Source: Chitinophagales bacterium
GTDB lineage: Bacteria > Bacteroidota > Bacteroidia > Chitinophagales > LD1
Length of the DNA: 64,000 nucleotides
Direction: 5' to 3'
Assembly: GCA_016786765.1 (NCBI GenBank)
Contig: JAEUUZ010000003.1
Location: 427,351-491,350 of the forward strand
Shown here one piece after another: positions 26,551 through 35,960 of the stretch. A program made the translations under genes and the position numbers. Below the pieces are notes generated by a model. That model ran no database searches, was not told where the DNA came from, and saw only the letters and a list, made by a program, of their open reading frames with translations. The first letter of the stretch is position 1, and the number at the start of each line of letters is the position of its first letter.

Positions 26551-28044
26551 ATGGCTATAGCTGAATTTATTATCGACACACAACGCTTCTCCATTGATAC
26601 ATTGAAGCAGTTGACACAAGCTCCACATACATTAAAACTCGACAACTCTGTTGTTGAACTAGTTTCCAAAAACAGAGCATTTCTTGAGCGAAAGCTAGCG
26701 GAACCTAATGCGCGCTATTACGGTATCAATACAGGGTTCGGGGCTTTGTGTGATGTGAAAATTTCAAACGAGAACATTGAACAGCTCCAAGAGAATTTGG
26801 TGATGAGTCATGCATGCGGTATGGGCGATGAAGTGAAGCCTGAGGTTGCAAAGCTGATGCTGTTGTTGAAAATAAAAGGATTGTCGTTAGGCTCGTCTGG
26901 TGTTTGTGTTGAGACCATTCAGAAGCTGGTGGAGTTTTATAATGCAGATGTTATTCCTTTGATTTGGGAAGTAGGTTCTTTGGGTGCTTCCGGTGATTTG
27001 GCACCATTGGCACATATGAGTTTGCCCTTATTAGGCATGGGAGAAGTACGTTATAAAGGCGAACGTATGAAAACAGCAGATGCGCTGAAACAAGCTAATA
27101 TTCAATCGATAAAATTACATTCCAAAGAAGGTTTAGCACTATTGAATGGTACACAGTTTATGAGTGCTTGGGGTTCTTTCAGTGTTATGGAAAGCGAACG
27201 AGTGGAGAAGTTGGCGGATTTAACTGCGGCTATTTCTGTGGATGCCTTTAATGCACAAACTGCACCCTTTCATCCGGCTATTCAAAAAATCAGAAATCAT
27301 ACCGGACAAATGGAATCGGCTGCTAATGTGTTGAAGTTTTTGGAAGGTAGCGAAATTGCCGCTCAACCGAAAAATAATGTGCAAGATCCATATTCATTCC
27401 GTTGTGTGCCTCAAGTACATGGAGCTGTAAGAGGTGTTATTGAACATGTGAAAAGTGTATTTGATCGCGAGATTAATGCAGTAACCGACAATCCACTCGT
27501 TTTTGAAGATGAAGATTTAATTATTAGTGGGGGTAATTTCCACGGAGAGCCATTGGCATTAGCCTTAGATTATTTGGGGATGGCTATGAGCGAATTGGCA
27601 AGTATTTCGGAACGAAGAACATTTCAGTTAACCTGTGGCAATAGAGGGTTGCCTCCGTTTTTAGTGAAAGATTCAGGGTTAAATTCGGGCTATATGATTC
27701 CACAATACACAGCTGCTTCGATAGTGAGCATGAATAAACAATTGGCAACACCGGCCTCTGTCGATAGTATAACTTCATCGGGCGGGCAAGAAGACCACGT
27801 GAGTATGGGTGCCAATGCAGCAGTAAAATGTTATAAAATCGTTTATAACATTGAAAAGGTATTGGCTATTGAATTTATGTGCGCCATGCAAGCATTGGAA
27901 TTTCGAGCGCCATTGAAAAGTTCGCCACTGATTGAGGCTTTAAAATCGGAATATAGAAAGCTAGTGCCATACTATGAAAAGGATAGAGTTATCTATGACG
28001 ATATTCAAAATACAGTGGACTTTATGCGAACAATTCAGCTGTAA
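26551..28044 (+). CDS. hutH: Histidine ammonia-lyase
   Basis: A 497-residue MIO-dependent lyase that removes ammonia from histidine to give urocanate, the first step of histidine breakdown. The cofactor-forming Ala-Ser-Gly is at residues 146-148 in GSLGASGDLAP. Tyr57 in YYGINTGFG and the SHACGMGDE segment near residue 86 (Ser-His as in histidine, not tyrosine, lyases) support the substrate call. QDPYSFRC and NPLVFEDEDLIISGGNFHG are also conserved. Other hut genes are not adjacent; the arginase-family gene at 53.9 kb is distant. Confidence 0.94.
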   Translation: MAIAEFIIDTQRFSIDTLKQLTQAPHTLKLDNSVVELVSKNRAFLERKLAEPNARYYGINTGFGALCDVKISNENIEQLQENLVMSHACGMGDEVKPEVAKLMLLLKIKGLSLGSSGVCVETIQKLVEFYNADVIPLIWEVGSLGASGDLAPLAHMSLPLLGMGEVRYKGERMKTADALKQANIQSIKLHSKEGLALLNGTQFMSAWGSFSVMESERVEKLADLTAAISVDAFNAQTAPFHPAIQKIRNHTGQMESAANVLKFLEGSEIAAQPKNNVQDPYSFRCVPQVHGAVRGVIEHVKSVFDREINAVTDNPLVFEDEDLIISGGNFHGEPLALALDYLGMAMSELASISERRTFQLTCGNRGLPPFLVKDSGLNSGYMIPQYTAASIVSMNKQLATPASVDSITSSGGQEDHVSMGANAAVKCYKIVYNIEKVLAIEFMCAMQALEFRAPLKSSPLIEALKSEYRKLVPYYEKDRVIYDDIQNTVDFMRTIQL

Positions 28045-28134
28045 AGCTGCACTATCCACAGTTTTTTATGGATAAATTTTGAAACTATTTTACTGGGTTT
28101 ACGTAAGCGTTAAGACTAATTAACCCAAACGCAA

Positions 28135-28668
28135 ATGAGTATAAGAGTAATACTTTTTATTCTAATAGGAATTTCGACCACGTTAAGTTCCTATGCATTT
28201 AAAATTCCTTCAGATATAGATTCGATAGCCATTACATCGTTTTATGCGAGTAATAGTATCGATTTAAATCGAGTCGAAAACCCTGAATTGTATTTCGAGG
28301 TGTATCGATGGTTGGGGAAGCCTTATAGGTTGGGGGGTAATTCTATGCAAGGTATAGATTGCGCTAACTTCGTGAAACAAATATACAGAGAGGCATACAA
28401 TAAAAATATTGATGGCAATGCGGTAAGTATGTTTCCATTGTGTACAACATTGCAGAGTGTGGATATGGCAGCCGAAGGCGATTTAGTTTTTTTCAAGATT
28501 AATAATTCCAATATCACACATATTGGAATTTATCTACAACATGGGAAATTTGCGCATGCTACCCTTCACAAGGGGGTTATGCTAAGCGACATAAGCGAAA
28601 CCTACTACCAACAGTATTTTTATAAAGCAGGCCGACCGGAGGCAGAAAGCACATATGCTATCGAGTAG
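28135..28668 (+). CDS. NlpC/P60 family cysteine peptidase, exported
   Basis: A 177-residue exported protein with a signal peptide (ending near SYAFK) and an NlpC/P60 domain of ~120 residues. The catalytic Cys76 lies in GIDCANFV, the catalytic His129 in ITHIGIYL and a third polar residue, His141, in FAHAT. Members cleave D-Glu-diamino acid bonds in cell-wall peptides. It is short and has no wall-binding domain. The LTA-synthase-like gene follows by 36 bases, so the pair may be co-transcribed and act on the envelope. Confidence 0.9.
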   Translation: MSIRVILFILIGISTTLSSYAFKIPSDIDSIAITSFYASNSIDLNRVENPELYFEVYRWLGKPYRLGGNSMQGIDCANFVKQIYREAYNKNIDGNAVSMFPLCTTLQSVDMAAEGDLVFFKINNSNITHIGIYLQHGKFAHATLHKGVMLSDISETYYQQYFYKAGRPEAESTYAIE

Positions 28669-28704
28669 TTTTTTTCTGTGCAATTTATTCTGCAACTTGT
28701 GCAG

Positions 28705-30582
28705 ATGTTTAAGTCGTTCAAACACCATTTCTTTTTGGCTCTTTCTTTAAGATTGATGCTGATATGGCTGTTGTTGTTTTGGATTGGAAGATTTTTTTTC
28801 ATGTTCTTTAATGTGCAAACTGTTTCTTGGGCAGCAATAATTGGTATTGCCCGGAATGCTTTCCGAATAGATGTTTCAACGATTTGCTATTTACTTCTTT
28901 TGCCTTTTTTGCTTTCTCTGTTTCGGCAATTGACAGATTGGAACGGATGGGCATTAGTGTTTAAATTTTTCTTTTACATTATATCAACTGTTATTGTTTT
29001 ATTAAGCGCGGTTGATGTTTGTTTGTATCAAGAGTGGGGTGCTAAAATCAATTCACGCATTTTTTTGTATTTACAGCATCCTAGTGAAGTGCTTAATAGC
29101 GCTAGTATAAAACACTATCTTATTTTCGGATTTATAGTTATCGTCTCTTCATACTTTGTTCACTATACATATAAACGCCTATCGGTAGAGCATACCTTCC
29201 GTGGAATGAGTAAGAAAGGAATAGTATGGATGACGCCATTTATTGCTGCGCTATTGCTTTTAGGGATCCGTGGTGGTTGGCAGCAAATACCAATGCAGGA
29301 AAGCGATTGTTATTTTTCAAAGGAACAGAAAATCAATGATGTTACCGTAAATACTTTTTGGAATTTTAATGCCAGTGTGGTGCGATCCATTGCGAATAAG
29401 ACAAGTAATCCGTATCGCTATTTAACAGCAGAGGAACTTGAACGTTATGCTGAAAGCAATTTTAAAAGGTCATCAGAACAACCGATAACAGAGGTTTTGA
29501 AGGCTGATCGCCCTAATGTTGTATTTCTTATTTTAGAAGGGTGGAGTGCGGATATGGTAGGTTGTGTTTCAGGAAATATAACGCAGAGCGCCACACCGGT
29601 TTTTGATTCCTTGTCAAAACATGGAGTTCTATTTTCGCAATGTTATGCATCTGGCGATAGAAGCGATCAAGGGATAACCACTGTGCTTACTTCGTTTCCG
29701 GCACTTCCGTTTGGATCTATAATCAACGAAACACAAAAAATAAAGCAATTGCCTTGTGTGTCTTCTTCACTAAAAGGTAAGGGTTACCAAAGTCTGTTTT
29801 TGTTTGGCGGGGATTTATCATATGGAAATCTAAAAGCGTTGATTTATCAAAAGGAGTTTGATGTCATTGTTGAAGAGAAGGATATGGATTCGAAATTTTA
29901 TCGTGGTCGATTGGGTGTGCATGATGAAAATTCTTTTGCCGTATTTAGTCAGCAATTAAAACAAATGAAAGTTCCATTTTTTGCCTCAATATTCACGCAG
30001 AGTACACACTTTCATTATGATTATCCAAACCAGCGAAATACTATTACTTGGGCAGGCGAGCATAATGTTTATGCTAATTCCATGTTATATTCTGATAGCT
30101 GTATTGGTGATTTTTTCCAAAAAGCAAAAAAAGAGAATTGGTACAGCAACACACTATTTGTTTTAGTGCCCGATCATAGCCACCACAGTCCGCAAAATTC
30201 AAATCCAAAAACGGCAGATTATCACCATATTCCATTGTTAATTTTAGGCGATGTGTTGAATGATTCATTGCGAGGAACAGTAATCAATAAGCCGGTTTCA
30301 CAATGCGATGTAGCAGGAACTATTGTACGTTTGATTACAGGAGATGCCACTCCATATGAGTGGTATGTGGATTTGTTTTCTTCAACACCTAACCAACACG
30401 TTTGTTTTGTGTATACAGAGGGTGTAGGAATCGTAACAAGTAAAGATTGCAAGCTAAGTTTCGATGCAAAAAATAATAGACTTGAAACAAGGCCTACAAT
30501 AGCTGAATGTGATACACAACATATGTTGCAGTCTGCAAAGGCTTATTTACAGTATGTTTACGGCAGGTATCTTAGGTATTAA
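28705..30582 (+). CDS. LTA-synthase-like membrane sulfatase/phosphotransferase
   Basis: A 625-residue alkaline-phosphatase-superfamily enzyme. Five membrane helices occupy residues ~5-200, followed by an extracytoplasmic sulfatase fold: NVVFLILEGWS (metal-binding Glu), ASGDRSDQGITT with Ser320 where lipoteichoic acid synthases carry threonine, and VPDHSHHSPQN (Asp/His metal ligands). Bacteroidota relatives may transfer phosphoglycerol or phosphoethanolamine to envelope glycans; the acceptor is unknown. I chose the ATG at 28705; an in-frame GTG at 28678 is possible. The stop touches the stop of the convergent M16 gene. Confidence 0.85.
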   Translation: MFKSFKHHFFLALSLRLMLIWLLLFWIGRFFFMFFNVQTVSWAAIIGIARNAFRIDVSTICYLLLLPFLLSLFRQLTDWNGWALVFKFFFYIISTVIVLLSAVDVCLYQEWGAKINSRIFLYLQHPSEVLNSASIKHYLIFGFIVIVSSYFVHYTYKRLSVEHTFRGMSKKGIVWMTPFIAALLLLGIRGGWQQIPMQESDCYFSKEQKINDVTVNTFWNFNASVVRSIANKTSNPYRYLTAEELERYAESNFKRSSEQPITEVLKADRPNVVFLILEGWSADMVGCVSGNITQSATPVFDSLSKHGVLFSQCYASGDRSDQGITTVLTSFPALPFGSIINETQKIKQLPCVSSSLKGKGYQSLFLFGGDLSYGNLKALIYQKEFDVIVEEKDMDSKFYRGRLGVHDENSFAVFSQQLKQMKVPFFASIFTQSTHFHYDYPNQRNTITWAGEHNVYANSMLYSDSCIGDFFQKAKKENWYSNTLFVLVPDHSHHSPQNSNPKTADYHHIPLLILGDVLNDSLRGTVINKPVSQCDVAGTIVRLITGDATPYEWYVDLFSSTPNQHVCFVYTEGVGIVTSKDCKLSFDAKNNRLETRPTIAECDTQHMLQSAKAYLQYVYGRYLRY

Positions 30583-33492
30583 TTAATACCCGAAGACTTC
30601 CTCGAGTGAGAGTTCTTTAACCTCACCTGTTTTCTTCAACAAGTCGAAATTGATTTTGTCTTTGTTGCCAATTACAAGATATACCCTAGCTCTGCCTTTT
30701 ACATTTGTGTCAAAGAATGTTTTTAGGTCGTTGATGTTGAGTTTTTTGATGGCAGTATAAATATCTTTTCGCACATCAGTAGTTAAGCCACGTTTTAATG
30801 CTTGGTCGTATAGCCCAAAAATACCTTCGCCTGTAACCCAATCGCTCTCAAGGTTTCGCACGATTGATGATTTCGCACCTTCGAATTGCTTTGGCACTTC
30901 CACCATGTTTCCTAAAAGGTTATCCATTTTATTGAGCGCGGTTTCTAGTTTATCTACTTGTGTTCCAACGTAGGAAGTGATATAGTGTGAATCGTCTTTA
31001 TAGTTTGGCACTCCAAAACTGCTGCTTACAGCATAGGCTAAAGCCATTTTCTCGCGCACTTCTTGAAACATAATCGATGATAATCCGGAGCCGTAATAAT
31101 CGTTGTATAATCGAATATAAGGCAACCATTCTTTGTTGAATCGGGAAGATTGCGAGAGCATAATAACTTCTGATTGTCGCATATCGTAATTGCAGAAATA
31201 CACAATTGGTTTAGTGATTTTTAGTTCAGGAAATTTTTTTGCCTCCGGAATCGAATTATTTGTTGAGATGATTTTGTTGAGTGGTTCTGTAATTATGTTG
31301 TAGGCTTCTTGAGCAGGTAAATGACCGTAGTAAGTAATCTTATCCGGTGATTTAGCGAGTGATTTAAGTATGTCAGTGAGTGCTGAGGGGTCAGTGTTTT
31401 TAAGTTCTTCAGCCGAAAGCATATTCGTGAAAGGGTTTGTTTTTCCGTACTTTGCATAATTCATCATGGCTTGTGTGAGAATTACCCCTTTGTTTAATTT
31501 TGCATTGGCTCTTTTTTTCAATAAATCGTTTTGCAAATTTTGGAATACTTCTTTTTCAGGTTTATAATTCTGCATTACATCTAGCACTAATGCTATTCCT
31601 TCTTTCAAGTTCTCTTCTAAGCCGGAAAGCGAAATGGTGAAACGGTCTCGGCCTACAGATAATTTATAAGATAAGCCGAGTTTATAAAACTTCGTTTTTA
31701 GATCTCCGGCCGATATATCTTTTGTGCCCAGATAGTTCGCATAGTCTGCAGCTAAACCTAGTTCTTTGATATTGTCGGTGCCCAGGTAGTGCGTTAGATT
31801 TAGCGAAAAAATTGGAGCTTCTTCGTTTTTTATATATTGGAAGTCGCCATTGCGGTCGAGTTTAAGATGGGTGATATCTTTGTTGAAGTCGACAAACTTC
31901 GCAAGGTTGTTACCTTGAGCTATGGCATCAAACTCTTTTTTGAATGCCGAAATGGAATCTTTATTGAGTTGAACCGGAGTAATTACTGGCTTCTCCACTT
32001 TGTGTCGATTCGGCTCTCCGATACGTTTATAACATACCGCATAGTTGGCGTTGAGGTGTTTATTGGCAAATTCAACAATATCTTGTTTAGTGATCTTTGC
32101 CATCTCGTCTAATTCATTTACATGATACGACCAAGGCACATCTTTTACGAAAGCATCCATTATAGAATAGGCGCGAGAACGATTGCTTTCAATACTTTGC
32201 AGGCGCTGTAGACGAAGATTATCGACATTGGCTTTCAGGATGGTTTCATCGAAATTGCCTTGTTTGATAAGGTCGATTTGAGAAAGCAATAAATCTCTTG
32301 CCTCTTCCAAACGTTGACCGGCTTTGGGTTCAGCGTAAATCTTGAAGACAGAATAGTCTTTTAGGTCGCTTACATAACTGCTGGCGGTAAGCACTTTTTG
32401 TTTTTGAACAAGATTCAAATCGAGCAAACCTGCTCCACCGTTGGAAAGAATCATATCGAGCACTTTGGCTGTCATGCTTTCTTTGGTGCCATCGCCATCG
32501 AAGCGGAAGCCGATATAAAGATGTTCTTTTGTTGGCCCCAAGATTTCTTTTTCCTGTACTTTATTGATGGTAACAGCTGGTTGTTTTACGAAAGGAGCAA
32601 CAGCTTTTGGTGTGAGTTTGCCTAGTGTGTTTTCTAGGATTGGCAAAACGATTTTCTCGTCTACATCACCACATAGAATAACCGCCATATTGTTCGGTAC
32701 ATAATATTTGTCGAAATAGTTATGAATGTTAATCATGGAAGGATTTTTCAGGTGCTCGCCAAGGCCAATGGTGGTTTGAGTTCCATAAGGGTGATTGGGC
32801 ATAAGCATACTGTCGATGGCGAAATTTGACCAACGGATGTCATCGTCTTGGTTGCGGTTGAACTCTTCATAAACGGTTTCGAGTTCAGTATGGAAGAGGC
32901 GTAGCACAAGGGTGGAGAAACGTTCGCCTTCAAGTTTTGCCCATTTATCGAGCGAGTTGGAAGGGATTTCGTTTACATAGACTGTCATGTCGTTGCTGGT
33001 GAAAGCATTGGTTCCACTGGCTCCGATGGAGGCTACCATTTTATCATATTCGCTAGGAGCCGCTAATTTGGAGGCTTCGAAGCTCATGGAGTCGATAAGG
33101 TGATAGATAGCTTTCTTTTTTGCTTCGTCTTTTTCGTTGAGATGGTCTTCGTATAGAGCGGCAATTTTGTCGAGCAGTACTTTTTCTTTATTCCAATCGA
33201 GTGTGCCATAACGATGTGTGCCCTTGAACATCATGTGTTCGAGGTAATGAGCTAAGCCCGTGGTTTGAGGTGGGTCAAATTTACTACCGGCTTTAACCGC
33301 AATCATAGTTTGGATCCGTGGTGCTGTTTTGTTGCTGGAGATAAAAACTTTAAGTCCGTTTTTGAGCGTAAATTCTTTAACATGATAGGGGTCGAGGGCG
33401 TTTGTTTTTGAAGTGGTTTGCCCAAAGGCAGAGGGTACAGTATTCATGATTAAGTACATTATCGATACAAAAATAAATGGCGATGTTTTCAT
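30583..33492 (-). CDS. M16 family zinc metallopeptidase, full-length two-half enzyme
   Basis: A 969-residue secreted peptidase with a signal peptide (ending AFGQ, residue 25). The inverted zinc motif HYLEH lies at residues 82-86 (ligands His82 and His86, catalytic Glu85) and the third ligand Glu is in the ETVYEEFNRNQD segment. Both M16 halves are present; the C-terminal half includes SGLSSIMFQEVREKMALAY, the conserved substrate-clamp segment, and lacks a zinc motif, as normal. It probably works in the periplasm or at the surface. It is a single gene on the minus strand. Confidence 0.93.
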   Translation of the reverse strand: MKTSPFIFVSIMYLIMNTVPSAFGQTTSKTNALDPYHVKEFTLKNGLKVFISSNKTAPRIQTMIAVKAGSKFDPPQTTGLAHYLEHMMFKGTHRYGTLDWNKEKVLLDKIAALYEDHLNEKDEAKKKAIYHLIDSMSFEASKLAAPSEYDKMVASIGASGTNAFTSNDMTVYVNEIPSNSLDKWAKLEGERFSTLVLRLFHTELETVYEEFNRNQDDDIRWSNFAIDSMLMPNHPYGTQTTIGLGEHLKNPSMINIHNYFDKYYVPNNMAVILCGDVDEKIVLPILENTLGKLTPKAVAPFVKQPAVTINKVQEKEILGPTKEHLYIGFRFDGDGTKESMTAKVLDMILSNGGAGLLDLNLVQKQKVLTASSYVSDLKDYSVFKIYAEPKAGQRLEEARDLLLSQIDLIKQGNFDETILKANVDNLRLQRLQSIESNRSRAYSIMDAFVKDVPWSYHVNELDEMAKITKQDIVEFANKHLNANYAVCYKRIGEPNRHKVEKPVITPVQLNKDSISAFKKEFDAIAQGNNLAKFVDFNKDITHLKLDRNGDFQYIKNEEAPIFSLNLTHYLGTDNIKELGLAADYANYLGTKDISAGDLKTKFYKLGLSYKLSVGRDRFTISLSGLEENLKEGIALVLDVMQNYKPEKEVFQNLQNDLLKKRANAKLNKGVILTQAMMNYAKYGKTNPFTNMLSAEELKNTDPSALTDILKSLAKSPDKITYYGHLPAQEAYNIITEPLNKIISTNNSIPEAKKFPELKITKPIVYFCNYDMRQSEVIMLSQSSRFNKEWLPYIRLYNDYYGSGLSSIMFQEVREKMALAYAVSSSFGVPNYKDDSHYITSYVGTQVDKLETALNKMDNLLGNMVEVPKQFEGAKSSIVRNLESDWVTGEGIFGLYDQALKRGLTTDVRKDIYTAIKKLNINDLKTFFDTNVKGRARVYLVIGNKDKINFDLLKKTGEVKELSLEEVFGY

Positions 33493-33597
33493 CGGAAATA
33501 ATATTTAAACAAGTGTAATGATTTATTTCGATTGTTGATTTATTGTCTTCAACAATAACAAGTTAAAGGAGTTTTAGTAGGAAACAACTGCCCTTAA

Positions 33598-34356
33598 CTA
33601 TTTTTTGATGTTAAAGGAAAATATAGAGTAGCCTAATCCAAACGAAACCCATGGTTTGTTGCGATAGATCCAATTGTATTCGTTTTGATTTTTATTGGAT
33701 ATAAAGTCGAAGCCCAAAAATGCACCAACTTGTGCATTACCAAATTCAATTACAATGCCTAACGATGTGGAGAATGCCAGTAAGTCAACCGGTTGCTGTG
33801 TCTTGCCTTTGGATGATGTACTATCTATAGTTAGGGATGAAACTCCAATACCTAATAGTCCATCAACCGCTGCATTTTGTTTTTTTGCAAATGAATATTT
33901 TACGCCAAAGGTACTTCCAAGCGTAATATCTTTAGTAAAATCGAAGGGTGAAAACCTAAGTTTAACGGGGGTGATAACATTACCTACAACTAGGTCGAGA
34001 TTAGATCGTGTTATGGCTCTTGCCTTGAAATCTAATTGTGCCTTGGTAATGTAAAAATAGGTATAGTTTGAAAAATCCTCTACGGGTAGATTTGATTGGT
34101 TGATTTTTTTTGAAGAGTTGAGGAGCGTGAAACGAATGATACAGATATCTTGTTTGAGCTCGATTAGCGTGAACTTTGATTTTGGTGGTGCAACATAGAT
34201 TGTTGAATCTAAAGGGTTGCCAATGATATCGCACTTTCGAAGTGGACATTCGATAATAAACTCGTAGAGCATAGGAATGGCAGTAGTTTGTGCTCTACTG
34301 TGTAGAAAAGTATAGCACAATAAACCTATTAATGTAGCCTTAGAATACCACTTCAT
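33598..34356 (-). CDS. Secreted protein of unknown function, outer-membrane-like C-terminal half
   Basis: A 252-residue protein I do not recognise. The signal peptide is about 22 residues (LIGLLCYTFLHSRAQ). The N-terminal half holds a CPLRKCDIIG stretch with two cysteines and a beta-rich part; the last ~110 residues (GSTFGVKYSFAKK, LGIGVSSLTI, VQVGAFLGFDFIS-like pattern, SFGLGYSIFSF) look like strands of a small outer-membrane barrel. The start overlaps the end of the next gene by 17 bases, so the two form a pair. Confidence 0.65.
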   Translation of the reverse strand: MKWYSKATLIGLLCYTFLHSRAQTTAIPMLYEFIIECPLRKCDIIGNPLDSTIYVAPPKSKFTLIELKQDICIIRFTLLNSSKKINQSNLPVEDFSNYTYFYITKAQLDFKARAITRSNLDLVVGNVITPVKLRFSPFDFTKDITLGSTFGVKYSFAKKQNAAVDGLLGIGVSSLTIDSTSSKGKTQQPVDLLAFSTSLGIVIEFGNAQVGAFLGFDFISNKNQNEYNWIYRNKPWVSFGLGYSIFSFNIKK

Positions 34357-34723
34357 AGCTATCGGCTGTTACCAATACTTTATATTTTCCCGATTTTATA
34401 AGAGGGGTTCTAAATTGTTTGGCAATGTTTTCCGGTAGTTTGTAATCGCCATCTATAATGAATAAGCCAGTAGCGAAATATTTTAGAAAAACAGTTTCCT
34501 TCATTTTGCTTTTAGGAAAGCTAAATTGGAGTTTGTTGTCCTTTGTTAAAGTAATATACAGTAGAGTTTCGTTTGGCAATATTTTGTAATCGACAGAAAA
34601 GTGATTGAGATTACAAATATTGTAACCTGAGCAATTTTCTCCTTTCCCAAAAGTGATGATGTGGGTTTGGGCATTGGCGAGAAGACGCAAAGAAGTAAAT
34701 ACTATGAATATAAGATGTTTCAT
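34340..34723 (-). CDS. Small secreted protein, unknown function
   Basis: A 127-residue exported protein with a signal peptide (IFIVFTSLRLLANAQ). The mature part is beta-rich and has two cysteines, in ENCSGYNICNL. No family recognised. It shares 17 bases with the downstream barrel-like gene and is probably co-translated. The 237-base gap upstream (34724-34960) is AT-rich; I see no gene or clear signal in it. Confidence 0.6.
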   Translation of the reverse strand: MKHLIFIVFTSLRLLANAQTHIITFGKGENCSGYNICNLNHFSVDYKILPNETLLYITLTKDNKLQFSFPKSKMKETVFLKYFATGLFIIDGDYKLPENIAKQFRTPLIKSGKYKVLVTADSYEVVF

Positions 34724-34960
34724 GTCTGTAGAGGTGAATTAAAAATAGATTATGAAGCAGGTTTTTATTGTTATATCTCTTTATACTTTGAATGAAGCTT
34801 TATCTATGATAATGTTTTGTTGATATACAATATGTAAAATGGGTCTATAGCTATACCAATGGCAATCGAAAATTCATAGGAATATAGAAAGACTCATTCT
34901 GTATTCTTCTGACCGACAGAAAATGACTGCCATATTTTATGCTGTAGTTGCTATTGCAAA

Positions 34961-35368
34961 CTAGAAACTGAATTCAAGTTTGTTTAAGTTTAGTGTTATT
35001 TTAAAGATATACAGAAGGTCAGCGCCTAGCATACCATCTATATTTCCTTTGTTGGTTGTCTTATAAATATTTTCAATATGTTCCATATCCATACAACCAA
35101 TTTTAAAATTTGTGACTTCTTTGTTTTCAATCTTAATTGAATCTATCGTTACAGATCCTGTCTCCATACTTTCCCCGGAAGCAGAAGCAGCAATATCCGA
35201 TTTCTGAAGTGAAATTTCTTTGTCAAAATTTTCTTCATAAAATCGTTTAAAAACTACAGTGTTGGTGGCTCCAGTATCGATTAAAAATGTGGCATCAATA
35301 TTGTTCACTTTTACATTAATGGTAAAGTGATAGCTGTTATCTCCAAAGTCGATAAGATTTATTTTCAT
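34961..35368 (-). CDS. Retropepsin-like aspartyl protease, single domain
   Basis: A 135-residue protein with the retropepsin fold: catalytic Asp31 in FLIDTGATNTVV, and the C-terminal Gly-rich flap partner DGMLGADLLYIF, which matches the I-L/I-G-x-D motif that follows the active site in these enzymes. Single-domain retropepsins work as dimers. There is no signal peptide, unlike its neighbours, so it is probably cytoplasmic. Substrate unknown. It lies 56 bases after the small secreted gene, separated by a hairpin. Confidence 0.82.
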   Translation of the reverse strand: MKINLIDFGDNSYHFTINVKVNNIDATFLIDTGATNTVVFKRFYEENFDKEISLQKSDIAASASGESMETGSVTIDSIKIENKEVTNFKIGCMDMEHIENIYKTTNKGNIDGMLGADLLYIFKITLNLNKLEFSF

Positions 35369-35383
35369 ATAATTGTTTTTAAA

Positions 35384-35411
35384 CCACTAGCAAACTTGTA
35401 TTTGCTAGTGG
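35384..35411 (-). terminator. Hairpin between small secreted gene and retropepsin gene
   Basis: CCACTAGCAAA pairs perfectly with TTTGCTAGTGG (11 base pairs, loop of six). On the minus strand it is followed by TTTAAAAAC, a weak T tract, so it is at best a partial terminator or a processing site. Confidence 0.5.
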
Positions 35412-35424
35412 TGGTTAGATAAAA

Positions 35425-35808
35425 TTAACTATTTGTGCATTTCCAACAGATCAAATTGATGACTATTGTTAGTGCATTACTTGAATCTGTTTTGGATTTA
35501 TAAGAACCTATTGCAAGACCTCCGCTGGTTAGGTTATTTTCTTTTAATACCGCAGGCGGAAGTATTATGACGTTCTTTATAATAATGACAGAAGTTGGTT
35601 GAGCACTCTCTCTTTGTTGAGTTATCGCCATAATCCATGTTTGCGAATTTGCATCATATTTTAGGTCGGCTTCAACGGAACCTCTAGTTTTCTCAACGGA
35701 AAGTGATTGCAGGTATCCTGCTTTGTCAATAACAATATAAACCTTGCTTGCAAAGCTACTTGATGAAGCAAGCAATAACATTAAAACGATGCCAAATATT
35801 TTTTTCAT
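35425..35808 (-). CDS. Small secreted protein, unknown function
   Basis: A 127-residue exported protein with a clear signal peptide (LMLLLASSSSFA, cleavage near residue 20). The mature part is beta-rich and ends in ICWKCTNS, with two cysteines three residues apart that may form a disulfide or bind metal. No family recognised. It is the first gene of a small minus-strand group and lies ~150 bases downstream of the candidate RNA locus at 35.96-36.06 kb, on the other strand. Confidence 0.6.
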   Translation of the reverse strand: MKKIFGIVLMLLLASSSSFASKVYIVIDKAGYLQSLSVEKTRGSVEADLKYDANSQTWIMAITQQRESAQPTSVIIIKNVIILPPAVLKENNLTSGGLAIGSYKSKTDSSNALTIVINLICWKCTNS

Positions 35809-35923
35809 AACATTCCTCTTTGTTTAAATTCAAACAATGCAGGCAAAAACTTTCATTTTAGTAATTTGATTTAAGCAACATTTTTGGATTGTTGCCTTCA
35901 TAACCTAAAACAAACCATACACC

Positions 35924-35955
35924 TTTGTAGCCTTGTTTTAATTTTTGTAATTTTA
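35924..35955 (+). promoter_or_regulatory. Candidate promoter for small RNA (TTTG-N20-TAATTTTA)
   Basis: TTTG at 35924-35927, a 20-base spacer and TAATTTTA at 35948-35955 match the Bacteroidota consensus with one mismatch (final A for G). Transcription would start near 35961. Confidence 0.4.
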
Positions 35956-35960
35956 CGGCT

